64,000 bases of DNA, from contig CAWCGU010000006.1 of the NCBI GenBank assembly GCA_963795195.1, positions 1,178,001-1,242,000 of the forward strand. Reading direction: 5' to 3'. A program made the translations under genes and the position numbers. The notes beneath the pieces are model-generated. The model saw nothing but the letters and a program-made list of their open reading frames with translations. It was not told where the DNA came from and ran no database searches. Positions 52,347 to 62,541 of this stretch are shown piece after piece (position 1 is the stretch's first letter; each line of letters begins with the position of its first letter). The DNA comes from CAWCGU01 sp963795195 (GTDB lineage: Bacteria > Actinomycetota > Thermoleophilia > Solirubrobacterales > 70-9).

Positions 52347-53678
52347 GCAGCCTGTTCGCAGCGCCGGCGGGACGGCCGCGCTTGCCAGGGAGGTCGCGCG
52401 TGCCTTCCCGGATCGGCCGTTTGCGATCGAGCTCTGGGATGGCGGGTTCGTTGAAGCGACGACAACGGGCGCCCCGACGATTCACCTGCGCGACCCGGCC
52501 GTGATCGCCCAGTTCGCACGCGCCCCCGGGCAGCTCGGCGCCGGGCGGGCCTACGTGCTCGGGCAGCTGGATACGGACGACCTCGACGCCGTTGTCGACC
52601 TGATCGGCCGCTGGCAGCCGCCCGCCCTCGGGCCGGGAGACAGGCTCCGCCTCGGCCTGGCGGCTCTGCGGGCAGGGGGAATCCGCCGGCCGCCGCCGCT
52701 TCCGGCCACAGAGATGCGAGTCACCCGAAACCGCCACACCAAGGCCCGAGACGCGGAAACCGTGCGCCACCACTACGACGTCTCCAGCGAGTTCTACGAG
52801 CTCTTCCTCGACGAGACGATGACCTACAGCTGCGCGCTATTCAACCGCGGAGCCAGCACCCTCGAGGAGGCCCAGCGCGCAAAGCTGGAGCTGATCTGCG
52901 CCAAACTCAGGGTTGATGCGGAGACTCGCATGCTCGACGTCGGCTGCGGCTGGGGCGGCCTCGCGATCCACGCCGCCCGCGAGCACGGGGCCTCGGTGCT
53001 CGGGATCACACTCTCAGAGCCCCAGGCGGCGCTGGCCCGTGAACGGGCGCAGGCAGCAGGCGTTGCCAACCGGGTCGAGATCCGCGTGCTCGACTACCGC
53101 GAGCTGCACGGAGAGCGCTTCGACGCGATCGCCAGCATCGGGATGGTCGAACACGTCGGCGGCGACCAGATCGACGACTACGCGCGCCGCATGGCCTCGC
53201 TACTGGCGCCCGGCGGCCTGCTGCTCAACCACGGGATCATCCGCATCCCCCCCGCCCCCGGCGGCGCCTGTTGTCGGCGGCCCCTTCTGGCAGCGCCACG
53301 TCTTCCCCGACGCCGAGCTGCTCAACCTCTGGCGGATGCTGGCCGCACTCGAGGGCGCCGGCTTCGAGCCGATCCACATCGAAAGCCTGCGCACCGACTA
53401 CGCCGAAACGCTGCGCCACTGGACCGAGCGCTTCGAGGCGCGGCTCGACGACGCCGAGCGAATTGCCGGCGATCGAGCGCGTGCGGGTCTGGCGCTCTCT
53501 ACCTGGCGCGCCGCCGGCACTACTGTTCGACCGAGCCGAGAACGGCGTCTGCCAGATCCTCTGCAGGCCCGGGACTGCGCCAGAAGCGCTAGTCGGATCG
53601 TTGCTGACAGCGCTGCGTGTTGCCCGACGCCGAGCCAGCCAACCAAAGGCGGCGAAGCAATCGCGAGTGCCGTCGTGA
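52334..53678 (+). pseudogene. Cyclopropane-fatty-acyl-phospholipid synthase-like, frameshifted
   Basis: SAM-dependent methyltransferase that would modify unsaturated membrane acyl chains. VRHHYDVSSEFYELFLDETM, TYSCALFNRG, DVGCGWGGLAIHAA and SIGMVEHVGGDQ are clear in 52501-53250. The frame breaks near 52365, near 53255 (in a C-rich run; it resumes with VVGGPFWQRHVFPDAELLN) and again near 53470-53510, ending with RAENGVCQILCRPG. ATG 52334, overlapping the cyclase stop, is the likely original start. Confidence 0.75.
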
Positions 53679-53949
53679 GCACGGACGAGCAAGATCGCAG
53701 GATCGGGAGATAGCGCCGTCGCCGACTACGCCGTGAATCTCGTGCGCAACGAGGATCGCGACGCTCGAGACACCGACCTCGACGAAGCACGCCTCGCTTC
53801 GCGCGCGCCGCGGCACCGACATGGTCGAAGTCCGGCGCCGATGCCGGCGAGAACCCCGAGGATCGAGAGCAGCAGGTATGCGCTCGGGCCGAGAACGGCG
53901 CTAGGAAGTAGCCCGTGACGGCGCCGTAGACGGCGGGGAGCGCGATCAT
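53600..53949 (-). pseudogene. Small polytopic membrane protein, frameshifted
   Basis: Hydrophobic segments appear in three different frames: ALPAVYGAVTGYFLA, VLGPSAYLLLSILGVLAGIG and VEVGVSSVAILVAHEIHGVV. Joined, they would make a membrane protein of roughly 110 residues starting at 53949. No family is recognised and the 3' end is uncertain; it overlaps the end of the cyclopropane synthase gene. Confidence 0.35.
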
Positions 53950-54005
53950 CGATCACCTGAAGCGAGCGCGGGTGCTCTTCGAGCAGCGGCGGCAGTCTCA
54001 CGGGG

Positions 54006-55229
54006 TCAGCTCGGCTTGAAGCCCAGCGTCGGGTAGTGCACCTCGATCTGCTCGCGCGCGGCCTTCATCTGAGCCGCCATGAAGGCAGGCTCGATGCCGG
54101 TCGGCGCGGTCCCCCCGAAGATCACCGTGTGGAAGGCGGCGTCGTCCTCCCAGTAGGACATCAGGATCTCCGCATCCAGTGAGGCGCCGATGAAGCTGTC
54201 GCGATGCTCGGCTCGCGGATTGGGCTTTCCGAAAGCGTTGCGCCAGAGGAAGGAGATCGGGCTGTTTGAAACGAGCTTCTCGGCCTGCGGGCCGTCTGAC
54301 TCGTAGGCGCTGACGAAGTCGACGCCGCCGATCTTGACGAGATGCCAGTCGCCCTCGCCGATCGTGCCCTCGTCTGCTGCGAGGTCTTGACGCCTCGCAG
54401 GTCGACGCCGTCGAACTTCTTGGTGTTCTCAACCGGGACGCCGTACATCCAGTTGGAGAAGTAGTTCCAGTCCGACTTGCCGAGGCGAACGACCTGCTCG
54501 AAGTTGACCTCGGACTTGGCTCCCTTGGCCGCGCGATATCCGAAGGGGTGATCCCAGTCCGCTTTGGGGGCATCGATCTGGTAGTAGCCGAGGAAGACGT
54601 TGAACCAGACCGACTCTCGGGTCGCTGTAGCTGCCGAGGCCCCTGTCGTCGAAGGGGCCGACGCAGGCGACCGTGTTGAAGACCCAGTCGGGCTCGTCCT
54701 TCCAGAGCTCGTTCTTGGCGACGCGGCCGACGTCGGCGACCAGCCGCTTGCGGTCCTCGACGAAGATCCGGGTGACGTTCTTGGACGACATGCGTGACTC
54801 CCCGTACTCGGGATCCTTGACCCGGGGAGGGTGCGGCTCGGTGTCACCGCCGACTGACCCGTGAGCCGGGCTGTAGTAGATGCACTCGTCGACCTCGGCG
54901 ACCTCATGGAACTGCTCGAGGATCGGATCCCGGACGCTGACCTGGCCCTTGACGTGCGCCTCGCCGGCGGCGTTGTCGGCTTCGAAGCCGATATCGAGCT
55001 TGACCGGGCCGACCTCGATGCAGAAGTCCTTGCCGTTCGGGGTGTCAGCTCCGGGCGTGATCTTCTCGGCGTCCTTGGTGTCGCCGGCGACGCAGAGGCC
55101 GAGCTCGACCGAGCCGTCGAGCTCGTCGATTCCGACGCACGCCTGGATGCTCGGGATCTTGATGCCGAGCAGGCTCGTGGCCGGCAGCAGCTCGATCTTC
55201 TCGACTCCCCCTTCGGTTTCGTCCGGCAT
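54006..55229 (-). pseudogene. Uncharacterised protein, reconstructed across two frameshifts
   Basis: Joining three frames gives about 405 residues: MPDETEGGVEKIELLPATSL at the start, VWFNVFLGYYQIDAPKADW in the middle, and a C-terminal part with DWHLVKIGGVDFVSAYESDG ending GFKPS (stop 54006-54008). Shifts lie near 54620 and 54380. I recognise no family. There is no signal peptide or helix; the N-terminal part is beta-rich with Asp/Gly. Divergent from the patatin gene, with 64 bp between starts. Confidence 0.6.
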
Positions 55230-55293
55230 CTCCGCGACTGTACCCGCTGGCCTCCCCGAACCAGGGTGAGGCTGGTCACGCACCGAGCACTGG

Positions 55294-57079
55294 ATGGCGC
55301 GCTACTGCGACATAGTCATGGAGGGTGGAATCACCAGCGGCGTGGTCTACCCGCTGGCGGCCGTCAAGCTCGCCGAGACCTACGAGTTCAAGAACGTCGG
55401 CGGCACCTCGGCCGGGGCGATCGCCGCGGCAGGGGTCGCCGCTGCGCAGTACGGCAAAAACCACGGAAAGGGAAGCGAGTTCGGCGAGCTGGCCGAGCTC
55501 CCGAGCTGGCTCGGCACGAAGATGACCGGCCTCTTCCAGGCGAATCCCTCGACCCTGCCGCTGTTCCGCATCGTGCTCGCGACGACCGCCGACACCACCC
55601 CGACCTGGAAGTTCCTCGGCGCGCTGAGCGCACTGCTGCGCGGATTTCCGATCGCCGCGCTCGTCGGCCTGGTTCCCGGGGCGATGCCGGCGGAGCCGTG
55701 CTCTCGGCCGGCGGCCCGGTGCTGCTGAGCGTCGGCCTGCTCTGCGCCGTCATTCTGCTCATCGGTGGGCTTGCACTCGGGCTGCTTGCCGGCCTCTTGA
55801 TCCGCGCCATCAAGGTGCTGCCAGCGAACGGGTTCGGCTCGTGACCGGCTACGTCGACCCGCCCGATCCGGACAATCCGGCACTCAGCACCTGGCTCGCC
55901 GACCTGCTCGACCGCCTCGCCGGGATCGAGGGCGAGGACGCGCTGACCTTCGGCGACCTCTGGGGCGACGACCCCGATGACCCCCGCAAGGTCAACCTCG
56001 AGATGATGACCACCTGCCTGACCCAGGCACGGCCGTACCGGCTGCCGTTCGCCGACGACAAGTTCTGGTTCTACCCTCCGCAGCTCGAGCGCTACTTCCC
56101 GCCCCGCATCGTCAGCCAGATGGTGCGCAACGCACGCGAGGACCCGCGCACCGAGGAATTCGCGCCGCTCGTCCCGATGCCGGCGGCAGCCGATCTGCCG
56201 GTGGTCGTAGCGACGCGGATGAGCCTCAGCTTCCCGCTGCTGATCAGCGCCGTGCCGCTGTTCGCGATCGACCACTCGATGGCGATCGAGGGCGAGGATC
56301 GCCACCCCGAGCCCTGCTGGTTCTCAGACGGCGGCATCGCCAGCAACTTCCCGATCCACTTCTTCGACTCGCCGGTGCCGCGCTGGCCGACCTTCGCGAT
56401 CGACCTGCGCAAGATCGGCTACGGCTGGACGCTCTCGGAAAAGCAAAAGGAAAACGTCTGGATGGTGCGCAGCAACGATTCCGCCGGCGACATCTGGTGG
56501 AACGGCTGGGACAAGAAGGGCCGCGCCGGCCAGCTCGCCTCGTTTGCGGGTTCGATCTTCCGGACGATGCAGACCTGGATGGACTCGACCCAGAGCCACA
56601 CCCAGGGATACCGCGACCGGATCGTGCACATCGAGCACAGCGCGAAAGAGGGCGGGATGAACCTGACCATGCCCAAAAATGTGATCGAGGGCCTCAGCGA
56701 GCGCGGGATGTGGGCCGGCGAGCTGCTGCAGCGCCGCTTTTCGACTCCGGAGGGTGACGGAACCCCGATGACCTGGGAGAACCAGCGCTGGATCCGCTAC
56801 CGCTCGTTCATGCGCCTGCTCGAGGGAACGCTCAAGGGGCTGCGGACCGGCGCGACCGGCGCCCTGCCTCCCGATTCGCGGAGATCGACGAGCTCAGCCG
56901 GCGGGAGCCGCGAGACGCCCCCGGAGTTCCACTGGGTGTCCGACGGTCAGCGCGAGCTGGCCCTCAGCGGCACTGCGGATCTGATCGAGCTGATCGAGTC
57001 CTGGCAAACGAGCGGCGAAGATCTCGGGGCAGGAGCGCCGGAGCCGGCGCCCGAGTTGCGGGTGTCGCCGCGGATCTAG
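55294..57079 (+). pseudogene. Patatin-like phospholipase with membrane helices, frameshifted
   Basis: Lipid acyl hydrolase. The oxyanion motif MEGGITSGVVYPL and nucleophile GTSAG are in the first frame (from 55294); two membrane helices (LLSVGLLCAVILLIGGLALG) in the second; the catalytic Asp motif SDGGIASNFP and a long C-terminal domain in the third (from 55841). Shifts lie near 55680 and 55838. Reconstructed length about 595 residues. The membrane insertion between nucleophile and Asp motifs is unusual. Confidence 0.78.
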
Positions 57080-57130
57080 ACAGGGTGCCGTCGGCGTGGG
57101 CGCGACCGATCACCGTGTGGACGCGTCGAA

Positions 57131-58612
57131 TCACGGCTTCAGGCGGATGTTCCGGGCGAGGTGTGCGACCTCTCCCGTGGGCTCGAGCGTGAACACGGTC
57201 ATTCGTGCCCTTATCCGCTGCCCCCTCTCGAGCAGGCGCCGGCCGCGCCTTGTTCGGCTTGACGGAGACAGCGATCTCGCCAACCTGATCGGTCGAGAAG
57301 TCGCCCGCGCCGATCACGACCAGGCCCTGCTTCGCTGCCCGTGCGGTCTTGCCAGGGTTCAAGCCGGAAATCGTCTGCGACCCCACGGTCATCGCGACCG
57401 CGCCGGAACAGCCGGTCGGGTTCGAACACGAGACGGACGTGACGACGGCCTTCTTCATCACCTTGCCACCGCGGCCGCCGATCGCCGGTTCGAATGATTG
57501 CGACGTCGACTCACCAAGGTCCGCCGGACAGCCGGTGCGAGGCTCCTCGGGGGAGCGCTGGAGGAAGCGCAGCGTCTCCGAGGTCGAGGCGGTCGCGTTG
57601 GTCGAGGTCGTGATCGTCAGCCCGATCGGGATGTCGGGCCGAATCCAGGGGGCCGTGAACGCGTTCGCGAAGGCGGCCAGGAACTTCGCGACGTCGTCGA
57701 ACTGACCCTTGACGCTCGGTTGACTAGGTGTCACCCGCGGTCTTTCCCAATTGGGATGGATGCGCAGCAGCGGCTGGGACTCGTCATAGCCCGCCCCGCC
57801 GTAGAAGCGACCCCCGCCATCACGAAGATCGAAGAATTCGTAGCGGACGATCGGATCCGGGGCCGTGGAAGCCGTGGCGTTGAGCGCGACGCCGGTGCCG
57901 GCGCAGGAGGGATTCGGAGAGACGCTCAGCCGCGCGACCGGCTCCGCGACGGGTGGTGGCGGGCGTCGTCAGGATCAGGCTGAGGTTGTCTGCGTAGCCG
58001 TCGGTGTAGAGGCCGGCGAAATTCTCGAACAGCACGGTGACGAAGGCATCGGTGGCCCCGGGAGCCACCGCCGCGAGCGTGCTGCGCGGAACCAGCGTGG
58101 TCTGATTCGACCGCTCGGAGGGGAGGACGGGGCCGATCTGGAGCAGGTCGCCGACGGTCGCCCCACCCGTATCGCGGAAGCGAACCGTGACCGTGGCCCT
58201 GTCGCCGTCAGTTAGGATAGCCCCCGAGGTCGCCACGCAGCGTCGCGTTGACGCCGCCGGCGGCGATCCGCGCCTCGGCGGCGGCATCGAGGTCGATCAC
58301 CTGGGTGATCAATTCGTGGGCTGCCGTCTGCCCGCCGGCGAAGAAGGCGTTGGCGCCGCCGATCGCCTGGCCGACGGCGGTTGTGGGGAAGCCCGTCGGG
58401 GCCGGATTGCCGACCGAGTCGTAGAGCACCTGCGAAACGTTGCCGGTGACGTCCCACTGCGGCGGAGGACAACCGAGGTGTCGGGGGCTGCCTCCCCCAC
58501 TTCCGCCCCGGGGTTTTGGATCAGGTTGCCCGCCGGGAGTTGGGCGTGGGCGGGCGAGGCCCCAACACAACCGCGGCGGCGGCGATGGCGCAGTTTGCAA
58601 CTGTTTGATCAT
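57131..58612 (-). pseudogene. Secreted multi-domain protein with PKD/Ig-like region, frameshifted
   Basis: Reconstructed from at least five frame segments. ATG 58612 follows GGAGG; a signal peptide (ANCAIAAAAVVLG and SPAHAQLPAGN in two frames) leads into LIQNPGAEVGEAAPD, then NAFFAGGQTAAHELITQVID, DGDRATVTVRFRDTGG and YTDGYADNLSLIL, a domain arrangement I know from secreted proteins of Thermoleophilia. A PKD-like part (SPNPSCAGTGVALNATAST) follows, and the C-terminus RRLLERGQRIRARMTVFTLE ends at 57131. Function unknown; probably cell-surface. Confidence 0.65.
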
Positions 58613-58649
58613 CGGTTTCCTCCAAGCGGTGATTTCCCGCGGCAGCGGA

Positions 58650-58874
58650 TCAGGGCAGGCCCTCGTCCGGAGTGAACTCGTAGGTGACGACGATGCGAAC
58701 GCCGCGAGGCCGCCGAAGCTTTCGCAGAGCCGCCTTGGTGAGCTTCAGACTGCAGCTTGTACGACACCGGCCGGCCGGATCGACCTGCACTGTCGTCGGC
58801 TTGGCGGCGACGAGAGAGCCGGGCTGTGTGGCCGCGGCCGTGATGGCGCCGATCCCCCCGAACGTCGCCGACGC
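58650..58874 (-). pseudogene. C-terminal fragment of a secreted Ig-like protein
   Basis: A frame without start codon: SATFGGIGAITAAATQPGSL, then CRTSCSLKLTKAALRKLRR and RIVVTYEFTPDEGLP with a stop at 58650-58652. The C-x-x-x-C pair followed by LTKAALRKL is a frequent C-terminal surface-protein motif in this lineage. It directly follows the cupin stop codon and has lost its 5' part. Confidence 0.45.
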
Positions 58875-59318
58875 CTATGCAGTCGGAGCGCTCGGCGACC
58901 TCGCGCAGGCGCTGCCAGTCGGGCTCCTGGATGCCTCCTCACCCGCGGCCACAGGCTCGCTCACCGCGCGGTAGAAGGGCTCACCGGCCCCCGGCGTCTG
59001 GACGCAGAAGAGGCGGGCGGTTTCGGATGTGACCCGGAACGCGTGCGGAAGCCCGCGCGGAGCGATGAACAGACCGCCGGCGCCGACCGTGTGCTCCTCG
59101 CCCTCCGAGTACACGACCAGTTCGCCCTCGAGCACGTAGATCGCCTCGTCCTCGTTGGGATGGATGTGAAGCGGGGTGGACTTGCCGCGCACGACGTCGT
59201 CCTCGAAGACGAACATCGAGCCGCCGGTGTCCTGCGAGGTCGCCTTGATGGTCCAGATCCCCCCGCCCGCGAACCAAAGTCGCTCTCCGTCTTCGCGCTG
59301 CCTGATGATTGGTTCCAT
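58875..59318 (-). CDS. Cupin-domain protein 1
   Basis: 147 residues, single cupin. LHIHPNEDEAIYVLEGEL supplies the His/Glu metal ligands and GLPHAFRV the later His. ATG 59318 is preceded by GGGAGA. The last about 20 residues look out of frame; in the next frame the text EPDWQRLREVAERSD resembles a cupin tail, so a late frameshift is likely. It is divergent from a TetR gene, with a strong operator between. Confidence 0.78.
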   Translation of the reverse strand: MEPIIRQREDGERLWFAGGGIWTIKATSQDTGGSMFVFEDDVVRGKSTPLHIHPNEDEAIYVLEGELVVYSEGEEHTVGAGGLFIAPRGLPHAFRVTSETARLFCVQTPGAGEPFYRAVSEPVAAGEEASRSPTGSACARSPSAPTA

Positions 59319-59343
59319 CGTCGTATCTCCCGCCGCCGTTGTT

Positions 59344-59378
59344 GGTATCCTACTGCCCATTATGGGCACCAGAGTACC
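59344..59378. promoter_or_regulatory. 35-bp bipartite palindromic operator over the TetR start
   Basis: TGCCCAT-T-ATGGGCA (59354-59368) lies at the centre and GGTA (59344-59347)/TACC (59375-59378) are placed symmetrically 17 bp from the same centre. The start codon of the TetR gene (59362) is inside, and the cupin start (59318) is 26 bp away, so one bound dimer could control both. Confidence 0.8.
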
Positions 59379-59988
59379 ACGAACGGAACCGGGTTACCAG
59401 GAGTCCGGCCGCACGCGGCAGAAGGCCCGCACCCGCGCTGCGCTCATCGAGGCCGCCAGGGAACTTCTCACCGACGGGTCGGGCCTCACGGTGGAGGCCG
59501 CCGCGGAACGCGCGGGCATCTCCCGCACCACCGCCTACCGCTACTTCCGGAATCACCGCGAGCTGCTCGCGGCCACCTATCCGGAGATCGAGGAGCCCTC
59601 ACTGCTCGGAAAGGGCGCCGCAACCGATCCGGCCGAGCGGCTCGACGCGGTGATCGCAAGCGTCCTGGGCCAGCTCCGCGATCACGAGCCGGAGCTCAGG
59701 GCACAACTGCGGCTCTCGCTCGATCCCGGGGAGGGCGAGGATGACCTGCCGCTCCGCCAGGGGAGGGTGCTTCGCTGGATCGAGGATGCGCTCGAGCCCC
59801 TGCGCGAGCAGATCGGAAAGCGGGGGGTTCACCGGCTCGCACTGGCCATCCGCGCCACGCTCGGCATAGAGCCGCTCGTGTGGCTCACCGATGTGGGCGG
59901 TGCGTCGCGCGAGGAGGCATTCGAGATCATGGGCGCGTCCGCCCGCACGCTGTACGAGGCCGCACTCGACGACGATTCCGAGCGCTGA
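59362..59988 (+). CDS. TetR-family regulator of the cupin 1 gene
   Basis: 208 residues. HTH: ALIEAARELLTDGSGLTVEA, then RAGISRTTAYRYFRNHRELL. C-terminal domain helical, ligand unknown. ATG 59362 is chosen; the upstream frame is antisense to the cupin. Intact, in contrast to most neighbours. Autoregulation through the palindrome covering its start is likely. Confidence 0.88.
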   Translation: MGTRVPRTEPGYQESGRTRQKARTRAALIEAARELLTDGSGLTVEAAAERAGISRTTAYRYFRNHRELLAATYPEIEEPSLLGKGAATDPAERLDAVIASVLGQLRDHEPELRAQLRLSLDPGEGEDDLPLRQGRVLRWIEDALEPLREQIGKRGVHRLALAIRATLGIEPLVWLTDVGGASREEAFEIMGASARTLYEAALDDDSER

Positions 59989-60408
59989 GCGTCAGCGCTA
60001 GCTACGAGAGGCTTGATGTTTTTGACGCCTGAGATTCGGGAGGCCTGGTTGCTGGGCACCCCGTCGAGGCTGGTGAGGTTCACCTGCTGCCGCCAGATCC
60101 GCGTCTGAATTGCGGTAGGCCTTACCGGCGGGCACCAAGGGCGGGGCCAGGAGGTGGTCAGGGACGCGCGAGGCCTCGGATTGCGAACTAGTTCCGGACG
60201 TCGGAACTGAACTGCAGAAGAACGCGCACAGAGCTTGAATCGCGTTCAACTGCAGTTTGCTCCCGAGGGGTGGGAGCGGACTGCGTTAGAACGCGGAATC
60301 GGCTTTCCTCCCCCGGTGCTGTCGGTAAGACCTACGGCATGCCCAGCGCGCCACGGGGCGCCAGCCAGATCGCCCTGCGTGCACTACGGACCCGTGTTAA
60401 GCCTCTGG
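59989..60408. other. Gene-free stretch between the TetR and cupin 2 genes
   Basis: About 420 bp with no convincing coding sequence on either strand. Short frames exist but show neither family features nor ribosome sites. Inverted words CAGTTTGC/GAACTGCAG-type fragments near 60206-60260 hint at a decayed element, nothing firmer. Confidence 0.5.
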
Positions 60409-60895
60409 TCACGCGAGCAACTCGTTCCCGTGGCGGGCCGCGATCTCGCCGACTTCGGCCATCATCGCCTGCATCTCCTCATCGCTGGGCTCGAACTCGC
60501 CCGGCGGCAGCGTTCGCGCGCCGGCGGGCTCGCCCATCTCCCGGACCAGGGCCTCGGAAGAGCCCACCCGGGGTGAGGATGAACAGCATCCGGCACCCGT
60601 CCGGACCGACCGTGAAGCGGTGCGGGATGTCGCGCGGGCCGAACGCGTAGTCGCCCGGGCCACACTCGATCGTCTGGTCCCCCACCTGGATGGTCACGTC
60701 TTCCTCGAGGATCCAGAAGGCCTCGTCCTCGCGGCGATGGACGTGCCAGGGGGTCTCGGCACGGGGGGCTCGGTCATCTCCAGGATCGTCATCTGGCCGC
60801 CGGTGTCCTCGGCGGTGGCCTTGATCTCGGTGAGCGCGCCGAACCACCAGATCGCCTCGCCCTGGCCGCTCTTCCGTCTCGCGGCGGGCCGACCG
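60409..60895 (-). pseudogene. Cupin-domain protein 2, frameshifted
   Basis: Paralogue of cupin 1: GQGEAIWWFGALTEIKATAE, then in another frame WHVHRREDEAFWILEEDVTI and GPRDIPHRFTVGPDGCRMLF, then in a third FEPSDEEMQAMMAEVGEIAA ending at 60409. Shifts near 60770 and 60570. Metal-binding His/Glu positions are present. The 5' end is uncertain. It lies downstream of the NTF2-like gene and both are divergent from the LuxR gene. Confidence 0.65.
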
Positions 60896-61290
60896 AGCTG
60901 GGGAGTCCGTGTCGCTGGTTCAGTGCTCTGCCTCGCCTGGTCGGTTGTCTTTCGGCGACCAGGAGCGAGATCGCGTAGCGCCAGGTCCCGTCCGACCCGA
61001 ACGCCGAGCGACGCCGAGCCCCCCGCGCTTGCCAGCACGAATGCCGTGTCCCCCGCCTGGACCACCCGGTCCGAGGCGGCGACCCCGTACGTCGCCGTCG
61101 GCACTCCACAGCGCGGCTGCGGCGCGGGAGATCGCCTCGGCGCCGCGGGCCTCACGGGCCGGCGTGCCGGTGACGAGCAGCGCCGCTGGGCTGGAACAGC
61201 GTCGAGCGAGGGCGCGCGGACGTCGCGCACGACGAACGCGTCCTCGAGCATCGTCTCCAGCTCCTCGGGGGTTCGTGCACCTGGGGTCAC
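60896..61290 (-). pseudogene. DUF4440/SnoaL-like protein, frameshifted
   Basis: GTG 61290 opens TPEELETMLEDAFVVRDVRA; then other frames carry EARGAEAISRAAAALWSADG, VVQAGDTAFVLASAGG and DGTWRYAISLLV. Joined these make an NTF2-like protein of about 125 residues, a family often used as small-molecule-binding or isomerase modules. At least three shifts. Forms a probable operon with cupin 2. Confidence 0.6.
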
Positions 61291-61377
61291 GGGGCGACGC
61301 TAGACCCCAGAAGCAACCGTGCCTATTCCACAAATCTGGCATTCACAGGATTTACTGCCGGGACTTAAGATCGGATC

Positions 61378-62517
61378 GTGGGTTCTTCGTACGCAAAGGA
61401 GCGCGCCCTCGACCGGATCACAGAGCTTGCCGGGCAGGGAAATGACGTCATCAGCTTCTGGCGGGAGGCAACCGAGGCGCTGCGGCCGGCCATCCCGCAC
61501 TACATGTCGCCCTGCTGGTACACGCTCGACCCGGCGTCCGTGCTGATCACCAGCCACTACCAGGCCGAGATCGACGTCTTCCCGAAGGAGTTCCTCGAGC
61601 ACGAGTACTTCGAGGATGACGTTCACAAGATCTCCGACGTGGCGCGCTCGGAGCGAGGCATCTCGACACTTCACGAGGCAACCGGCGGAAATCCGGCATC
61701 CAGTCCGCGCTGGCACGCGAACATGGAGATGGGTGGGGATCAGGAGCTGATCGCGGGTCTGCGAACGCCATCGGGCGAGGTCTGGGGCGCCCTCGGCATC
61801 TACCGCGAACCGGATCAGCCGCTCTTCGACAACGACGAGATCGCGCTCATCGACGCCCTCACCCCTCATCTTGCCCGCGGTGCTCGCACCGGCCTGCTCG
61901 TGGGCGAAGCCGCGGATCCGGAAGGTCCTGGGGCACCGGGTCTGGTCGTGCTGTCCGAGGACCACGAGATCGAATCGGCGACGCCGGGGACGGCGGAACG
62001 TCTGGCTGAATTCCCCGACGGTGACCTCGATAAGGGCCGCCTGCCGAGCGCGGTGCTCTCCGTCGCCGGACAGGCGGCGCGCGCGGCCGAGCACCCGGAT
62101 CAGCCCACGGAGATTGCGGTCGCCCGGGTGCTGACGAACTCGGGAACCTGGGTCGTGCTCCACGGCACCTCACTGATCGCCGCCGGCTCGAAGCGGACGG
62201 CCGTGATCGTCGAGCCCGCCCACCCGGCGCGGATCACCCCCCTGCTGATGTCCGCCTACGGGCTGACGGAACGAGAGCAGGAGGTGACACGGCTAATCCT
62301 GCAGGGAGACTCGACAGCGCAGGCGGCCGAGCACCTCGTCGTCTCACCACACACGATCCAACAGCACCTGAAGAGCATCTTCGAGAAGACCGGCGTGCGC
62401 AGCCGCCGCGACCTCGTCGGCAAGGTCTTCTTCTCCCACTACGAACCGCGACTGCGGGACAATGAGGACCGAATGGCGGTCGAGAAGCCGCTGCGCGGGG
62501 GCCCGTTCCCAAGCTGA
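61378..62517 (+). CDS. LuxR-type transcriptional regulator with N-terminal sensor domain
   Basis: 379 residues, intact. The N-terminal about 290 residues look GAF-like (GLRTPSGEVWGALGIYREPD). The C-terminal LuxR HTH is clear: GLTEREQEVTRLILQGDSTA and HTIQQHLKSIFEKTGVRSRR. GTG start at 61378. Divergent from the NTF2-like/cupin 2 pair, with 87 bp between starts, and thus its probable regulator. The signal is unknown. Confidence 0.87.
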   Translation: MGSSYAKERALDRITELAGQGNDVISFWREATEALRPAIPHYMSPCWYTLDPASVLITSHYQAEIDVFPKEFLEHEYFEDDVHKISDVARSERGISTLHEATGGNPASSPRWHANMEMGGDQELIAGLRTPSGEVWGALGIYREPDQPLFDNDEIALIDALTPHLARGARTGLLVGEAADPEGPGAPGLVVLSEDHEIESATPGTAERLAEFPDGDLDKGRLPSAVLSVAGQAARAAEHPDQPTEIAVARVLTNSGTWVVLHGTSLIAAGSKRTAVIVEPAHPARITPLLMSAYGLTEREQEVTRLILQGDSTAQAAEHLVVSPHTIQQHLKSIFEKTGVRSRRDLVGKVFFSHYEPRLRDNEDRMAVEKPLRGGPFPS

Positions 62518-62541
62518 ACCGGGTCAGCAGGCCTGCTCGTT

